Assembly: GCA_963585895.1 (NCBI GenBank)
Contig: CAUZXS010002501.1
Span: 112,501-176,500 of the forward strand
Source of the DNA: Sepioteuthis lessoniana
Taxonomy: Eukaryota > Mollusca > Cephalopoda > Myopsida > Loliginidae
Length of the DNA stretch: 64,000 nucleotides
Direction: 5' to 3'
The notes below the pieces were generated by a model, which did not search any database, was not told the DNA's origin, and was given only the letters and a program-made list of their open reading frames with translations. Position 1 is the first letter of the stretch. Each line of letters starts with the position of its first letter. The position numbers and the translations under genes were made by a program. Positions 11,013-20,704 of the stretch are shown piece after piece.

Positions 11013-11580
11013 AATAAGTAATATATAATGAATGAATGGATGAACGAAAAGAAAGCATAATGTATAAAAAGAAAGTAAGAAAGAAAGAAAGAATTAATGA
11101 ATGAAGTAATATCTAATGAATGAATGAATGAATGAAACGAAAGCAAAATGTATAAAAGAAAGAAAGAAAGAATGAATGAATGAATAAATGAATGAAGTAA
11201 TATCTAATGAATGATTGGATGAATGAAAAGAAAGAAAAATGTATAAAAAGAAAGAAAGAAAGAATGAATGAATGAATGAATGAATATCTAATGAATGAAT
11301 GGATGAACGAAAAGGAAGCATAATGTATAAAAAGAAAGAAAGAAAGATAGATAGAAAGAAGTAATATCTAATGAATGAATGGATGAATGAAAAGAAAGCA
11401 AAATGTATAAAAAGAAAGAAAGAAAGAAGTAATATCTAATGAATGAATGGATGAATGAAAAGAAAGCAAAATGTATAAAAAGAAAGAAAAAAGAAAGAAA
11501 GAAAGAAAGCATGAATTAATATCTTATCAATGAATGGATGAATGAAAAGTAAGCAAAATGTATAAAAAGAAAGAAAGAAC
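9955..11580. repeat. Satellite array, right part (about 17 units)
   Basis: Continues the unit of 8770-9098: GTAATATCTAATGAATGAAT, then GATGAATGAAAAGAAAGCAA, AATGTATAAAAAGAAAG and a variable (AAAG)n. The core of about 57 bp is well conserved and length differences lie almost wholly in the AAAG run. The longest apparent frame on the minus strand (288 codons, 10192-11058) reads repeats such as FLSFFLSF and is not a gene. Confidence 0.9.
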
Positions 11581-11900
11581 AAATCTGTTGGTGGACAAAA
11601 ACATGGATTGAGTAGATTAAAAGAAAGAATAATTGAATGATAGAAAGGATAGAAAAAAATGAATGATGAACGAATGAAATTAAATGAATAATTGATTGAA
11701 TAAAAAGAAAGAACGAATGTCTGAATGAACGTAGATGCAGAAATAATCATCAAAAAGAACGAAACAGCGAATTGAATGAAAGAAAAAAAAATGAATGAAC
11801 GAACAAAGAGAAACAAATAAAACAAATGAAATTCGAAAGAATGAGAAAAAGAAATGAAGAAGAAAACGAAAAATAATGTAAAAGATATCACCATCCATTG
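11581..11900. repeat. Degenerate purine-rich border of the satellite
   Basis: GAATGAA- and AAAGAA-type words without the satellite core. It grades into SINE F4. Confidence 0.6.
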
Positions 11901-11925
11901 GGGCCGAAGAATACGCCTACTAAGG

Positions 11926-12156
11926 TTTAGATTTCTTTGTTTATTGGCGTATCAATCTTCACGGGTTATTTAATGTCCAAACCACCCTCTAGAAGAAGAG
12001 TAGTGATGCTATTTAGCCCATAGCGGGGAGGAAAAAATTCATACCTTTCCCAAGATTATTTGTCCGAAAGTGAATGTAATTGTAGGAATGAAGTTCGAAC
12101 TCGCTTACCACGATTCAGTAGTCCATCGCTTTAACCATTACACCACAATACCCCCT
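11926..12156 (-). repeat. SINE family F4, reverse
   Basis: Tail first (TTTATTGGCGTATCAATCTT), then TTCATACCTTTCCCAAGATT, GTTCGAACTCGCTTACCACG and CCATCGCTTTAACCATTACA. On the minus strand the head resembles tRNA-Ser. Confidence 0.75.
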
Positions 12157-12159
12157 GAG

Positions 12160-12535
12160 AAGTAAGACAGCACTCCTCACCCTTGATGAGTGTGCTGAAA
12201 TGACTCTAAACTATCTGATGGTGAGACCCCAATCTCGAAGCGTTTGGGAATGTGGAGTAATCCTTCATTGCCGTTACTTCTAGTTTCACGAATCGGGAGT
12301 TGTAGTACTTGTACAGGTCCCATCTATGAGGGAAATAGAACTGTTTAACATATCTGAGTGCAAACAAATGACTGTAAAATTGAATTGTAAATATCAAATT
12401 GATTTACATGGAACCATTTAACTGTGTGAAAATAAAACTATTAGTGTTAGCAATTCTTGAAACCTTTTAAATGTGAGCAAACAAATAAGAACTGGCTTGT
12501 TTAAAATGTTACCTAGAAACTATTCGTTAATAGAT
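12160..12535 (+). repeat. SINE family F3, diverged
   Basis: Contains TGAGTGTGCTGAAATGACTC, AACTATCTGATGGTGAGACC and GGTCCCATCTATGAGGGAAA in F3 order. The body (GGAACCATTTAACTGTGTG) and the end (TGTTACCTAGAAACTATTCG) match the F3-type end at 41340-41590. Confidence 0.6.
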
Positions 12536-12562
12536 ATATATATAGTCAAGTTGACGACCGTA

Positions 12563-12803
12563 GTAAAGGGCGACCCGAAGGCTCTCTTTTCAATAGCTAC
12601 TACAACCTGGTGTGGGGGAGGGCGCTACTCCTTCCCCTGGATTACTCCACTTTACCCTTGATACGTACCTTAGAATGCTGAGTGTTAAGCAAGGAGGTAT
12701 CAAGTACCATTTTTTAAAATCTTTGGTATGTCGTGACCTGGGATTGAACCCTGGTCTCCCTGGCCATTGGGAAACATTCTACCCACTAGGCCAATGAACC
12801 GGT
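12563..12803 (-). repeat. SINE family F2, reverse
   Basis: Reads GGGCGACCCGAAGGCTCTCT, then GGTGTGGGGGAGGGCGCTAC, then GCTGAGTGTTAAGCAAGGAG, then ACCTGGGATTGAACCCTGGT, then ATTCTACCCACTAGGCCAAT. Full F2 order, reversed. Confidence 0.8.
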
Positions 12804-12828
12804 TATATATATATGTATATATTATAAT

Positions 12829-12859
12829 CAACAAGTGATGCTGCTACCAAGGATTTGAA

Positions 12860-12924
<65 letters not shown>

Positions 12925-13218
12925 GCGTTCCTATCATTCCTTGTCCCCGGCAGGTCTTCCAGGCAATATCCAGTGTCCTCTTTACCGAGCTGTTGTTGGT
13001 AAGTTCTTATCAATCAGCCAACACTGGCATGTCCATGTGTAGGGGTCCATAGAACATTATTTATGATTTTGTCCTTGCTCCTTCGGCAGTGTCCCGCATG
13101 TCTTGTTTGTTTTATTTGGATGATTTTAGGGATGGGAGGTAAGTGGCCGTATACCTGTTATTTCGTGTGGTGTTACTTCCATGTTTTGTCCAATTAAGCT
13201 TCTTGCATTCTTGTGCAG
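12829..13218 (-). pseudogene. RTE-like LINE reverse transcriptase, C-terminal fragment
   Basis: Minus-strand translation gives, in broken frames, YGHLPP-type and RTRHAGHC-type segments (13070-13160) and then TYQQQLGKEDTGYCLEDLPG (about 12950-13005). These are the last parts of the non-LTR retrotransposon protein seen better preserved at 57466. A (CT)n microsatellite at 12864-12920 occupies the place of the RERVR codons, apparently an expansion of the GAGAGA found there in other copies. It meets the plus-strand copy at 13219 head to head. Confidence 0.7.
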
Positions 13219-13690
13219 TTCCAAGTCAGACCTGACCGATAAAATGAAACGCAGTTTCTTCCAGGCAGTGGTTGTGTCGATACTGCTGTATGGATGCACT
13301 ACTTGGACGCTAACAAAACCGGCTGGAGAAGAAGCTAGACGCCAGTTACACAAGAATGTTGCGAGCAATACTAAACAAGTCCTGGCGGCAACAACCCACA
13401 AGGCACCAACTATACGGCCACCTGCCTCCCATCACGAAAACTATCCTAGTTAGACGAACCAGGCATGCAGGACACTGCTGGCGAAGCAGGGACGAGCTCA
13501 TAAGTGATGTACTCCTATGGACGCCCTCATATGGACGAGCAAAAGCAGGACGACCAGCTCGAACATACATACAGCGGCTGTGTGAGGATACGGGATGTAA
13601 CCCTGAAGACCTGCCGGAGGCGATGAATTATAGGGAGAAGTGGAGAGAGAGAGCGGGTCAGGAATATCCGTACAGGTGGCACATGAGGAT
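13219..13690 (+). pseudogene. RTE-like LINE reverse transcriptase, C-terminal fragment
   Basis: Reads KSDLTDKMKRSFFQAVVVSI, LLYGCTTWTLTKPAGEEARR, then after frameshifts QPTRHQLYGHLPPITKTILV and RTRHAGHCWRSRDELISDVL, ending near REKWRERAGQEYPYRWH. In non-LTR elements the YGCTTWTLTK segment lies downstream of the FADD catalytic motif, toward the end of the RT protein, so the catalytic core is absent. The 3' end runs into (GATG)n then (TA)n at 13685-13735. Simple-repeat 3' ends are a known feature of RTE-clade LINEs. Open frames in this interval are pieces of this one pseudogene. Confidence 0.8.
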
Positions 13691-13700
13691 GATGATGATG

Positions 13701-13735
<35 letters not shown>

Positions 13736-13737
<2 letters not shown>

Positions 13738-14690
13738 AACAGAATTTGGCATACAAAAACCTGCAAGGATTGATAAGCAACAAAATCAACCAACCAACCG
13801 AAGCTAAAGGGTGTAATTAAAGGATGACAAAATGATTAAGAACTGCAACAGAAAGCTGATGCGAAATACAAAGAAAGAAAGAAAGAAAGAAAGCAAGAAC
13901 ATTCATATACCTAATAAGATTACGTAGATGAAGAGACTGTTTCATTTCGAATCTTCTAATCTATGTCATACTCAATTGATCTTTATCCAGATCGATAAAC
14001 CAGTCACTTTCTTATGTAAAGGTACGCTTGTTACATATTGACCTTTGACAGGCCAATTAGTTTGGAGAAAGAAGTTGTCTAGTTGTGTCTTAAAATAAAC
14101 AAGGGACAGCTGAAATGCCACTGGAACTGCGTCGGAGCAATGCGTAGGCGTCCGGAAAATATATAACAACGGAAATTTTTTTAACCCTGTGCAGTCGGTG
14201 GTCATCCAGCAGAGTCGGCAGTCTGTAGTGCCATGCCGTTTTGGGCGTAGGCCGGAGTGGGGGCGGCCCTCAGGTTGTTAGGCTGTTCTATATCCATCTC
14301 CCATGAAATAAGCACGCAGAAGTAAGAATGAATATATCTAACTCAACGTGGTGTAAATCTTAACAGTTTCCCCCCTCTCTCTCTCTCTCTCTTTGACAAC
14401 CCATTTTGCCACCTAACGTAATAAAACGAAGAAGCTTATATTTTTATAGATAAATGTTATTGCCTTCCCATTTCGTGTTTATAACACACTCATTTACTCA
14501 CGTCAAAATTACTACAAACAACTCATGCAACTAGACAGAAAACAACCTTATTCGTTTAAATAAGGAGACAAAAGAATAGTCTTCTTTATATAATCTTCAA
14601 TACTAATCATCATCTCCATTACCTTTGTCTGCCAAAAGCACCAATCGATTTAACTCTTCCTATCACCAACAGTCTCTATTAGCTATCACT
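13736..14690. other. Unassigned sequence
   Basis: No gene recognised. Contains a short (GAAA)n at 13870-13893 and a (CT)n at 14374-14392. The remainder is unremarkable AT-rich DNA with a GC-richer patch at 14215-14280. Confidence 0.4.
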
Positions 14691-14694
14691 TTTG

Positions 14695-15060
14695 CGAAGT
14701 CATCTAGATGGCACTAAGTATCCGTGCAATGAATGTAAGTTTTTACTTGTTGACCAGCACGGTACATCTCTGAATAGGAGTCCATGGGAAAATGTCCCGT
14801 ATGAATTCGTCCAAACGTCACGGCCACTGCCCCTTCATATCTTTTTCATCTTTCTTGCATGGTTTATGAGATGGAAGGTAAGTGGCCGAACAGCTGCAGT
14901 TTTGTTGGGTGTGGCAACCAGGATTTGTTGAAAACAGCCAGCAGCTTTCTTCTGTAGTTACCATCGAGTTTTCTGAAAGGGTTTCTTTAGAGTCCAGGTA
15001 GTGCACCCATATAATAGTACTGACTCGGCTAAAGTTTGAAAGATCAGATCAGAAGATGAT
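14695..15060 (-). pseudogene. Decayed LINE reverse transcriptase fragment
   Basis: The minus strand resembles the same C-terminal LINE region as at 13219: VHYLDSKETLSENSMVTTEE aligns in position to the CTTWTLTKRLEKKLDGN stretch, and SATYLPSHKP to YGHLPPITK. Many substitutions and indels make it the oldest copy in the window. Confidence 0.5.
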
Positions 15061-15112
15061 TGAATCAAAGTACTGATTATGGTACACATTCGAAAGCTTT
15101 CTAACGTTTCGT

Positions 15113-15312
15113 ATGGTTTCTTTATTTAATGGCATTTCAACCTTGGATGTCAAAGTCATACTATTTAACTCATAGCTGATGGGATGAGAAGGTTCCCTAT
15201 CTTTTTCCAAGGGCATTAGTCCAAAAGTGAATGCAATGGTGTGACTGGAATTCGAACTACTTTCCCAGCTGTACTCCAGTCTTTTAGTCATTACGCATAT
15301 TACATCTGGCAA
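15113..15312 (-). repeat. SINE family F4, reverse, diverged
   Basis: Tail TTTCTTTATTTAATGGCATT, then CATAGCTGATGGGATGAGAA, then AAGTGAATGCAATGG, then ATTCGAACTACTTTCCCAGC. Confidence 0.6.
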
Positions 15313-15363
15313 AAAGGTAAGTAAATATATCTGTCTTTAAATTATATATATATATATATATAT

Positions 15364-16273
15364 ACGAGGATCATTAAATAAGTTGCCAGACTTTTTTCGT
15401 ATGGGCACTTTTAGTGAGAGTACAGACATCAAACTCTTGTCCCCTTCGAAGTAATCTCCTCCGGCTGCCATGCACTTGTTGTACCGTTCCAACACCTTCT
15501 CGAAGGCCCCATCAAAGTTCTCTTGTGTGAGCGTGTCAATGACCTTCGTCACAGCCTCTTTTATCTCCTCACTTGTCTCATAACGACAGCCCCTGAGCTT
15601 ATGAAATAAACAAAAGTCACAGGGAGCAAGGTCTGGACAATAGAGACGCTGAGGAACTGTCTTGATGCCCATGTTGGTCAAATAGACTTGACAAAGATAG
15701 AGTTGTGGACTGGTGCATTGTTCTGGTGGAAATGCCACTGACCCGATTTGAAGAGTGTTGACCTCTTCCGACAGAATCTCTTCCTGAACGCCCTTAAAAT
15801 CTCAATATAGTAACCCTAACCCTAACCCTTTGGCCAATCATCTCTGGTGTATTGACTTCCTTACTCCTCCTACACATCTTATCATCCCTCACAGACTCCC
15901 TGCCTTCCTCGAATCTCTGATGCCACTCAAAAACTGATGCTCGATTCATACAAGATGGTCGAAAAGAAGTTTGATCCATTCCATAGGTTTCTGTGGCATT
16001 TTTCCAAGTTTAAAACAGAATTTTATTGCATATCGTTATTCTAAAGTGTCATCACGTCCAGATTGCATTTTTGAAATTCACCAGCTGTGACAATCAGACT
16101 TTAGTAGGGTGTATTCTAATTCCAGCTGTAGCTGTTCATTTGTACCTGAAATCATAAAAATTGGTCAGTCATCTCATAAGATGTATAGCAATAACATACT
16201 TGATTTTCAAGAGTTTACGACAATTTCAAATATCAGTACAAAAAAGTCTGGAAACTTATTAAATGCACCACGT
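15364..16273 (-). mobile_element. Mariner deletion derivative with both terminal repeats (910 bp)
   Basis: The left end ACGAGGATCATTAAATAAGT (15364) and the right end, read on the minus strand, ACGTGGTGCATTTAATAAGT (16273) are terminal inverted repeats of about 35 bp, each followed inward by CCAGACTTTTTT. The element is flanked by TA, the mariner target. The minus strand encodes two transposase parts. The N-terminal part (about 16065-15835) includes MNRASVFEWHQRFEEGRESV, a helix-turn-helix end. The C-terminal part (15800-15380) includes NMGIKTVPQ, the YCPDLAPCDF catalytic-loop segment and VPIRKKSGNLFNDPR. Autonomous mariners are about 1.3 kb, so roughly 400 bp is missing from the middle. (CCCTAA)n sits at that junction. 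It cannot encode an active transposase but keeps the ends needed for trans-mobilisation. Confidence 0.9.
15811..15829. repeat. Telomere-type repeat inside the mariner deletion junction
   Basis: TAACCCTAACCCTAACCCT, three units of the animal telomere repeat, replaces the missing middle of the transposase. On the coding strand it reads in frame as GQRVRVRVT. Confidence 0.9.
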
Positions 16274-16394
16274 ATATATATTGTTGGATTAGTGTCTGGA
16301 CAAGGTAAAGAGAGAGAAAAACATGAAGATAGGAATAGTGATCGGTGCTAGATTTGGCAGTTAAATGGTTTTTAAAACTTAATGAGGAAGTCAA

Positions 16395-16535
16395 AAAATA
16401 GCTGAACTGCAGTCACGAAGTAAGTGAGTTCGAACTCTAGTCGTAATATTACGGTCACTTTCGGACTAATACCCTTGGGAAAGTTCGAGAATCTTCTTAT
16501 CCCTTCAGATATCGGTTCAATCGTACTTTTAAGTT
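16395..16535 (+). repeat. SINE family F4, partial
   Basis: AGTGAGTTCGAACTCTAGTC (B-box region) followed by ATTACGGTCACTTTCGGACT, AATACCCTTGGGAAAG and CTTCTTATCCC. The head start and the tail are missing. Confidence 0.55.
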
Positions 16536-16767
16536 CTTCTACAAGATTTACTTTGGTTTTAAATAATTCACGAAGGTTGATATGCTGTTAAATAAAAAAA
16601 TAAACAAGCCAAATGCAAAATTGTGTGATTTTTTTCTGTAGAAATTGAGTAATGATCTCACTATTCTCACTGTGAGAGGAAGCAGACCCTCCATTGTCCA
16701 CAATGGGCAGTAAGGAAAGATTGGATAATACGAAAAAATGTCGGTAAAAAAAAAGAACAACACAGTG

Positions 16768-17788
16768 TTAAAAATTAAAACAGAAAGAAAGAAAAAGAAG
16801 AAAGAAAGATAGACTAGCCAAAGAAAGTAAAGAAAAAAAAAAGAAAAAAAAGCGATAAAGAAAAGAATAAGAACAATGAATAAACAAAAAAATTGGTCAG
16901 GAGAACGAAAGTCGAAGAAAGAAAAAAAATGGAAAGAAAGAAAGAAAGAAAAGAAAAGAATAGAAAAAAGAATGGGAAAAAGGAAAGAATGAAAAGAAAA
17001 GAAAAGAAAAAAGAAAGAAAGAAAGAAAGAAAAGACAAACATAAAAGAAAGAAAAGAAAAGTATGGAAAATGAAGGAAAGAAAAAAAGAAAAGAAACAAA
17101 ATGCAAAAAAGGAAGAAAAAGAAAAAAACAAGCAAAGGAAAGGAAAGAAGAAAGAAAGTAAAGATGGCGAAAAGAAAGACGAAAGAAGAAACAACAAACA
17201 GATAAACAAAATATAAAAGAAAGAAAAAAAGAAAAAGAAAGACAGAAAATGGAAAGAAAAGAAAAGAAAAGTAAAGAAAAAAGAAAAGAAACAAAGAAAG
17301 AAAATAAAAGAAACAAAGAAAGAAAGAGGAAAGAAAAAAGAAAAGAAAAGAAAAGGAAAAAAGAAAAGAAAAGAAATAAAAGGAACAAAGAAAAAGAAAG
17401 AAAAAAGAAAGAAAAAAGAAAGAAAAAAGAAAGAAAGAAAAGTAAAGAAAAGAAAATAGACAAAGAAAGATAGAAAACAAAACAAAACAAAGAAAAGAAA
17501 CAAAGAAAAAAAGGAAAGGAAAAAAGAAAAGAAAACAAAGAAAAGGAACAAAGAAAAGGAAAGAAACAAAGAAAAGGAAAGAAACAAAGAAAAGGAAAGA
17601 AAAGATATTAAACAAAGAAAGAAAAGAAAAGAAAGAAAGAAAGAAAACAAAACAAAACAAAACAAAGAAAAGAAATAAAGAATAGGAAAGAAAACAAAAG
17701 AAAGAAAGAAAAGAAAAGAAAAGAAAGATAGAAAGAAAGAAAGAAAGAAAGAAACAAAAGAAAAAAGAAAGGAAGGAAGGAAAGAAAG

Positions 17789-17820
<32 letters not shown>

Positions 17821-18150
17821 GAAAAGAAACAAAGAATAGGAAAGAAACAAAGAAACAACGAAAAGGAAAGAAAAGAAAATAAACAAAGAAAGAAAAGAAA
17901 CGAAAGAAAGAAAGAAAGAAAGAAAGAAAGAAAACAAAACAAAACAAAGAAAAGAAAGAAAGAATAGGAAAGAAAAGAAAAGAAAGAAAGAAAGAAAAGA
18001 AAAGAAAGAAAAAAAGAAAGGAAGAAAAGAAAAGAAAAGAAAGAAAGAAAGAAAAGAAAAGAAAACAAAACAAAGAAAAGAAACAAAGAATAGGAAAGAA
18101 AGACCAACCAAAGAAAGTGAATCAAAAGAAATAAAGAAAAAAATAATGAT
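16768..18150. repeat. Polypurine (GAAA)n tract, 1.4 kb
   Basis: Almost uninterrupted AAAG/AAAAG/AACAAAAC words. It hosts the longest apparent open frame in the window (550 codons, minus, 16548-18200), whose product is nearly all F, L and S and is rejected as a gene. The first 160 bp (AAAGATAGACTAGCCAAAGA, then GAATAAGAACAATGAATA) match 21853-22030 closely. Higher-order words (CAAAGAAAAGAAACAAAGAA) repeat in the second half. Confidence 0.95.
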
Positions 18151-18523
18151 CGGAAAAGACCAAGAGAAATAAAGCAATAAACAAAAATAAATTCATCCAT
18201 GTAAACAAAACTAAAAGAAAGACGATATCAATTCCCTCAGCATAAATAATTTAAAACCAATAATGAAATAAATGACAAAAACCAGAATAAAAAAGCAAAA
18301 AATTCTTTTGAAAATGTGACTTGGAAAGATCAACGTCCTTCCTCTTTCTGTCATGACAAGCAGATTATTAAATCTGAAGACTCAAGAGAGTTAGGTTTAC
18401 AAACAAGAAACATTATTCCCTCTTCACAATCACATTATGTTAGAAAAAATCATTTTTAATTAGAAAATATGATAAAATAATGCTAAACTAATATTTTTTA
18501 TAACGACATTTTTTAAGCTCTTG

Positions 18524-18575
<52 letters not shown>

Positions 18576-19063
18576 GAATATTAGCAAATAGTGGAAATTG
18601 ATTGTATCTCAGTAAAGATCCATTAATTTTACAGAAAAGTTTTTTTTCTGGACATGTTTTTGACGTTTGGCTCTTTTAAAAATGAATGCTATTCGATATA
18701 AAATAAGCGTTCTGTCAGTAATTATAACCTTTTTTTCTGACCACTGACAATCCCTTTCCTCCTGATTTTCAGTATATATCAATATTAGAAACATTTAGGA
18801 TGTGTTTGATTATAGGTTACGGGGCATTTCAAAATGATCTAATCCTCACGCAGATGTTAGATTTGTCGTTCATCCCTCACTTTTCATTGGTCTCAACTGC
18901 ATATGCATTCGGAGGGAAAACAAAATAAGAGTTTTTCAATTTTTATAATAAGTAGTTGTATGTTGTCACAATAATAACGTACAGCTACCGATCTTCCTTC
19001 AACGTGAGCAACGTGTACTGTTTTCATACAAAACCTTTCTTATTTGTTGTCCATATATATACA
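18151..19063. other. Unassigned AT-rich sequence
   Basis: No gene recognised. A (TA)n run lies at 18527-18573. The remainder has many stops in all frames. Confidence 0.5.
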
Positions 19064-19572
19064 TCTATATAAACAAAAATATAAATGTTTGTTACTAACC
19101 GATAATCTCCAGTTTTATACCACTAATTGGTTTAAAATTTTCAGAGAATATTTTATTCGAATTCAGGAGTGTTTTTATATACTTATTATCCAAAAATATT
19201 ACAATAATTAAAAAAAATATTCTTAATAAATCGTTTTTCTCCGAACGCGAAAGCATAACTTCCGTTTCCAAGAATTTTACACGTAACTTAATTTTTCTGC
19301 TTAGTCACTTTTTCTTTTTTTGGTTGACTTAAACAGAGACACTAAACTTTAAACCATATTTCGTTGGTTGTAAGTAGATTTTTTTTTATTCTAACGAATT
19401 CTTTCCCAATTATCTTTTTGTGTTTAAATTCAACGAAAGACATCCATTAAAAAGTTTTCTTTCTGAAACCATATTTCTATGGTTCAGTAGTAATGAATTG
19501 TTTACTAAATAATTTATTCTATTTTTTCAATATGATATTTTTTCTCTTAAACTTCAACGAAAGACATCTACA
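19064..19572 (+). mobile_element. Helitron-type 5' end and interior
   Basis: Starts A|TCTATATAAACAAAAATATA, the same 5' terminus as the two short elements that follow, and matches them for about 135 bp (TTTGTTACTAACCGATAATC, GAATTCAGGAGTGTTTTTAT). It then diverges into AT-rich DNA that contains two related ~115-bp blocks, each ending AACGAAAGACATC (about 19434 and 19556). It may be a longer non-autonomous Helitron whose 3' end was lost, or one sharing the CTAG end at 20024. Confidence 0.55.
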
Positions 19573-20024
19573 TCTATTTATATAATAAAAAATGTAAATG
19601 TTTGTTACTAACCGATAATCTCCAGTTTTATACCACTAATTGGTTTAAAATTTTCAGAGAGTATTTTATTCGAATTCAGGAGTGTTTTTATATACTTACT
19701 AGATGTACCCGGCCATGCGTTGCTGTGGCTCAGTTTGTTAAATGGAGAAAAAAAAAAGAAAATGCATGTTTCTAATATGTTTAATTTTCCAATACTTGGA
19801 TAATAAGAATAAAAAAAACACTCCTGAACTCGAATACTCTCAGAAAATATTAAACCAATTAGTGGTATAAAACTGGAGATTATCGGTTAGTAACAAACAT
19901 TTACACTTTTATTTATATAGATTATCTAAGTATTGGAAAATTAATCGTATTAGAAACAGGCATTTTCTTTTTTTTTCCATTTAAACAAACTGGTCAACAG
20001 CAACGAATGTCCGGGTACAGCTAG
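19573..20024 (+). mobile_element. Short non-autonomous Helitron, split by a second copy
   Basis: Begins TCTATTTATATAATAAAAAA directly after an A and ends GTCCGGGTACAGCTAG directly before a T. This is the Helitron rule (TC...CTRR, inserted in AT). Without the 223-bp insertion at 19699-19921 it is 229 bp and non-coding. The C/G-rich segment near the 3' end (AACGAATGTCCGGGTA) sits where Helitrons place a terminal hairpin. Confidence 0.85.
19699..19921 (-). mobile_element. Short non-autonomous Helitron inserted in the previous one
   Basis: On the minus strand it starts TCTATATAAATAAAAGTG (19921) and ends GGCCGGGTACATCTAG (19699). The host bases are A and T, again the Helitron target. The pre-insertion site of the outer copy is visible at the same position in the 19064 element (TATACTTATTATCC), so the boundaries are firm to the base. 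It is 223 bp and non-coding. Confidence 0.9.
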
Positions 20025-20057
<33 letters not shown>

Positions 20058-20104
20058 TGTTGTAGTTGTTGTTATTGTTGGGCAGCAGTCTTCCATTTAA
20101 GCAA

Positions 20105-20343
20105 GTTTGATTACATAATAAAGACACATTTTTCGATAAAATTCTATTAAGGTCCTTTAAAGTGTCCTGATAAGTGTCTTGGTTTCAGGTTGGAATTGGA
20201 GGATGAATTTATCAAAAGCGCTTGGGACAATTTTGGTAAATTCATCCATCAATTCCAACCTGAAACCAAGACGCATATCCGGACACTTGAAAGAACCTTA
20301 ATAAAATTATATCGAAAAATGTGTCTTTATTATCTAATCAAAC
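20105..20343. repeat. Inverted repeat with 107-bp arms
   Basis: The left arm (20105-20211) and right arm (20237-20343) are reverse complements over 107 nt with only about ten differences. The 25-nt loop contains AAAAGCGCTTGGGACAATTT. The right arm and loop match the dispersed repeat at 26751-26910 and 48103-48245, so one copy has been folded back on itself. (TA)n/(TG)n lies on both sides. Confidence 0.9.
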
Positions 20344-20374
20344 ATATATATATATATATATATATAATGTGTGT

Positions 20375-20414
<40 letters not shown>

Positions 20415-20469
20415 GAAAATGTATAACGATAAAAAACACAAGATAGTCTGAAGGTGATTTTTTTTATTT

Positions 20470-20525
20470 GGTGAAACCATTGTCAATATTAAACGTTTTG
20501 GTTTTTAGACCTTCATCAGGGCATG
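20470..20525 (-). repeat. Dispersed repeat end with ribozyme-like core (copy d)
   Basis: Minus strand: CCTGATGAAGGTCTAAAAAC then CAAAACGTTTAATATTGACA. It is the same repeat as at 51245-51320. The CTGATGA word and a short helix (GGT/ACC) are present; the following GAAA has decayed to AAAA. Confidence 0.45.
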
Positions 20526-20704
20526 TAAGTTATTAAATGAAAGAAAAGACGTTTTTAAAAAAAAAAAGACTTCATCTCGTAGCGCTCTGTTTCAAATTCA
20601 TGTGACGCATCAAGCATTCCAATTTTTTTTTTAGAAAACATATCTATCTATCTATCTATCATAACAGACCAATCGGCTCTGATTGTGAAATATCCAACCA
20701 CATC

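Noticed and set aside
10192-11058. 288-codon minus-strand frame with periodic FLSFFLSF
   Set aside because: Direct translation of the ~100-bp satellite; periodicity follows the DNA repeat and frames break with AAAG number.
15811-15829. True telomere or healed chromosome end
   Set aside because: Only three units, embedded inside a mariner with sequence continuing on both sides.
16548-18200. 550-codon open frame on the minus strand
   Set aside because: It translates a (GAAA)n tract as F, L and S with no other composition. Overlapping long frames exist in the other phases, as expected of stop-poor polypyrimidine.
19064-19572. Autonomous Helitron with Rep/helicase
   Set aside because: Too short and with stops in all frames; no RepHel motif.
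20105-20343. MicroRNA precursor
   Set aside because: Arms of 107 nt are longer than typical and derive from a dispersed repeat; no evidence of a defined mature product.
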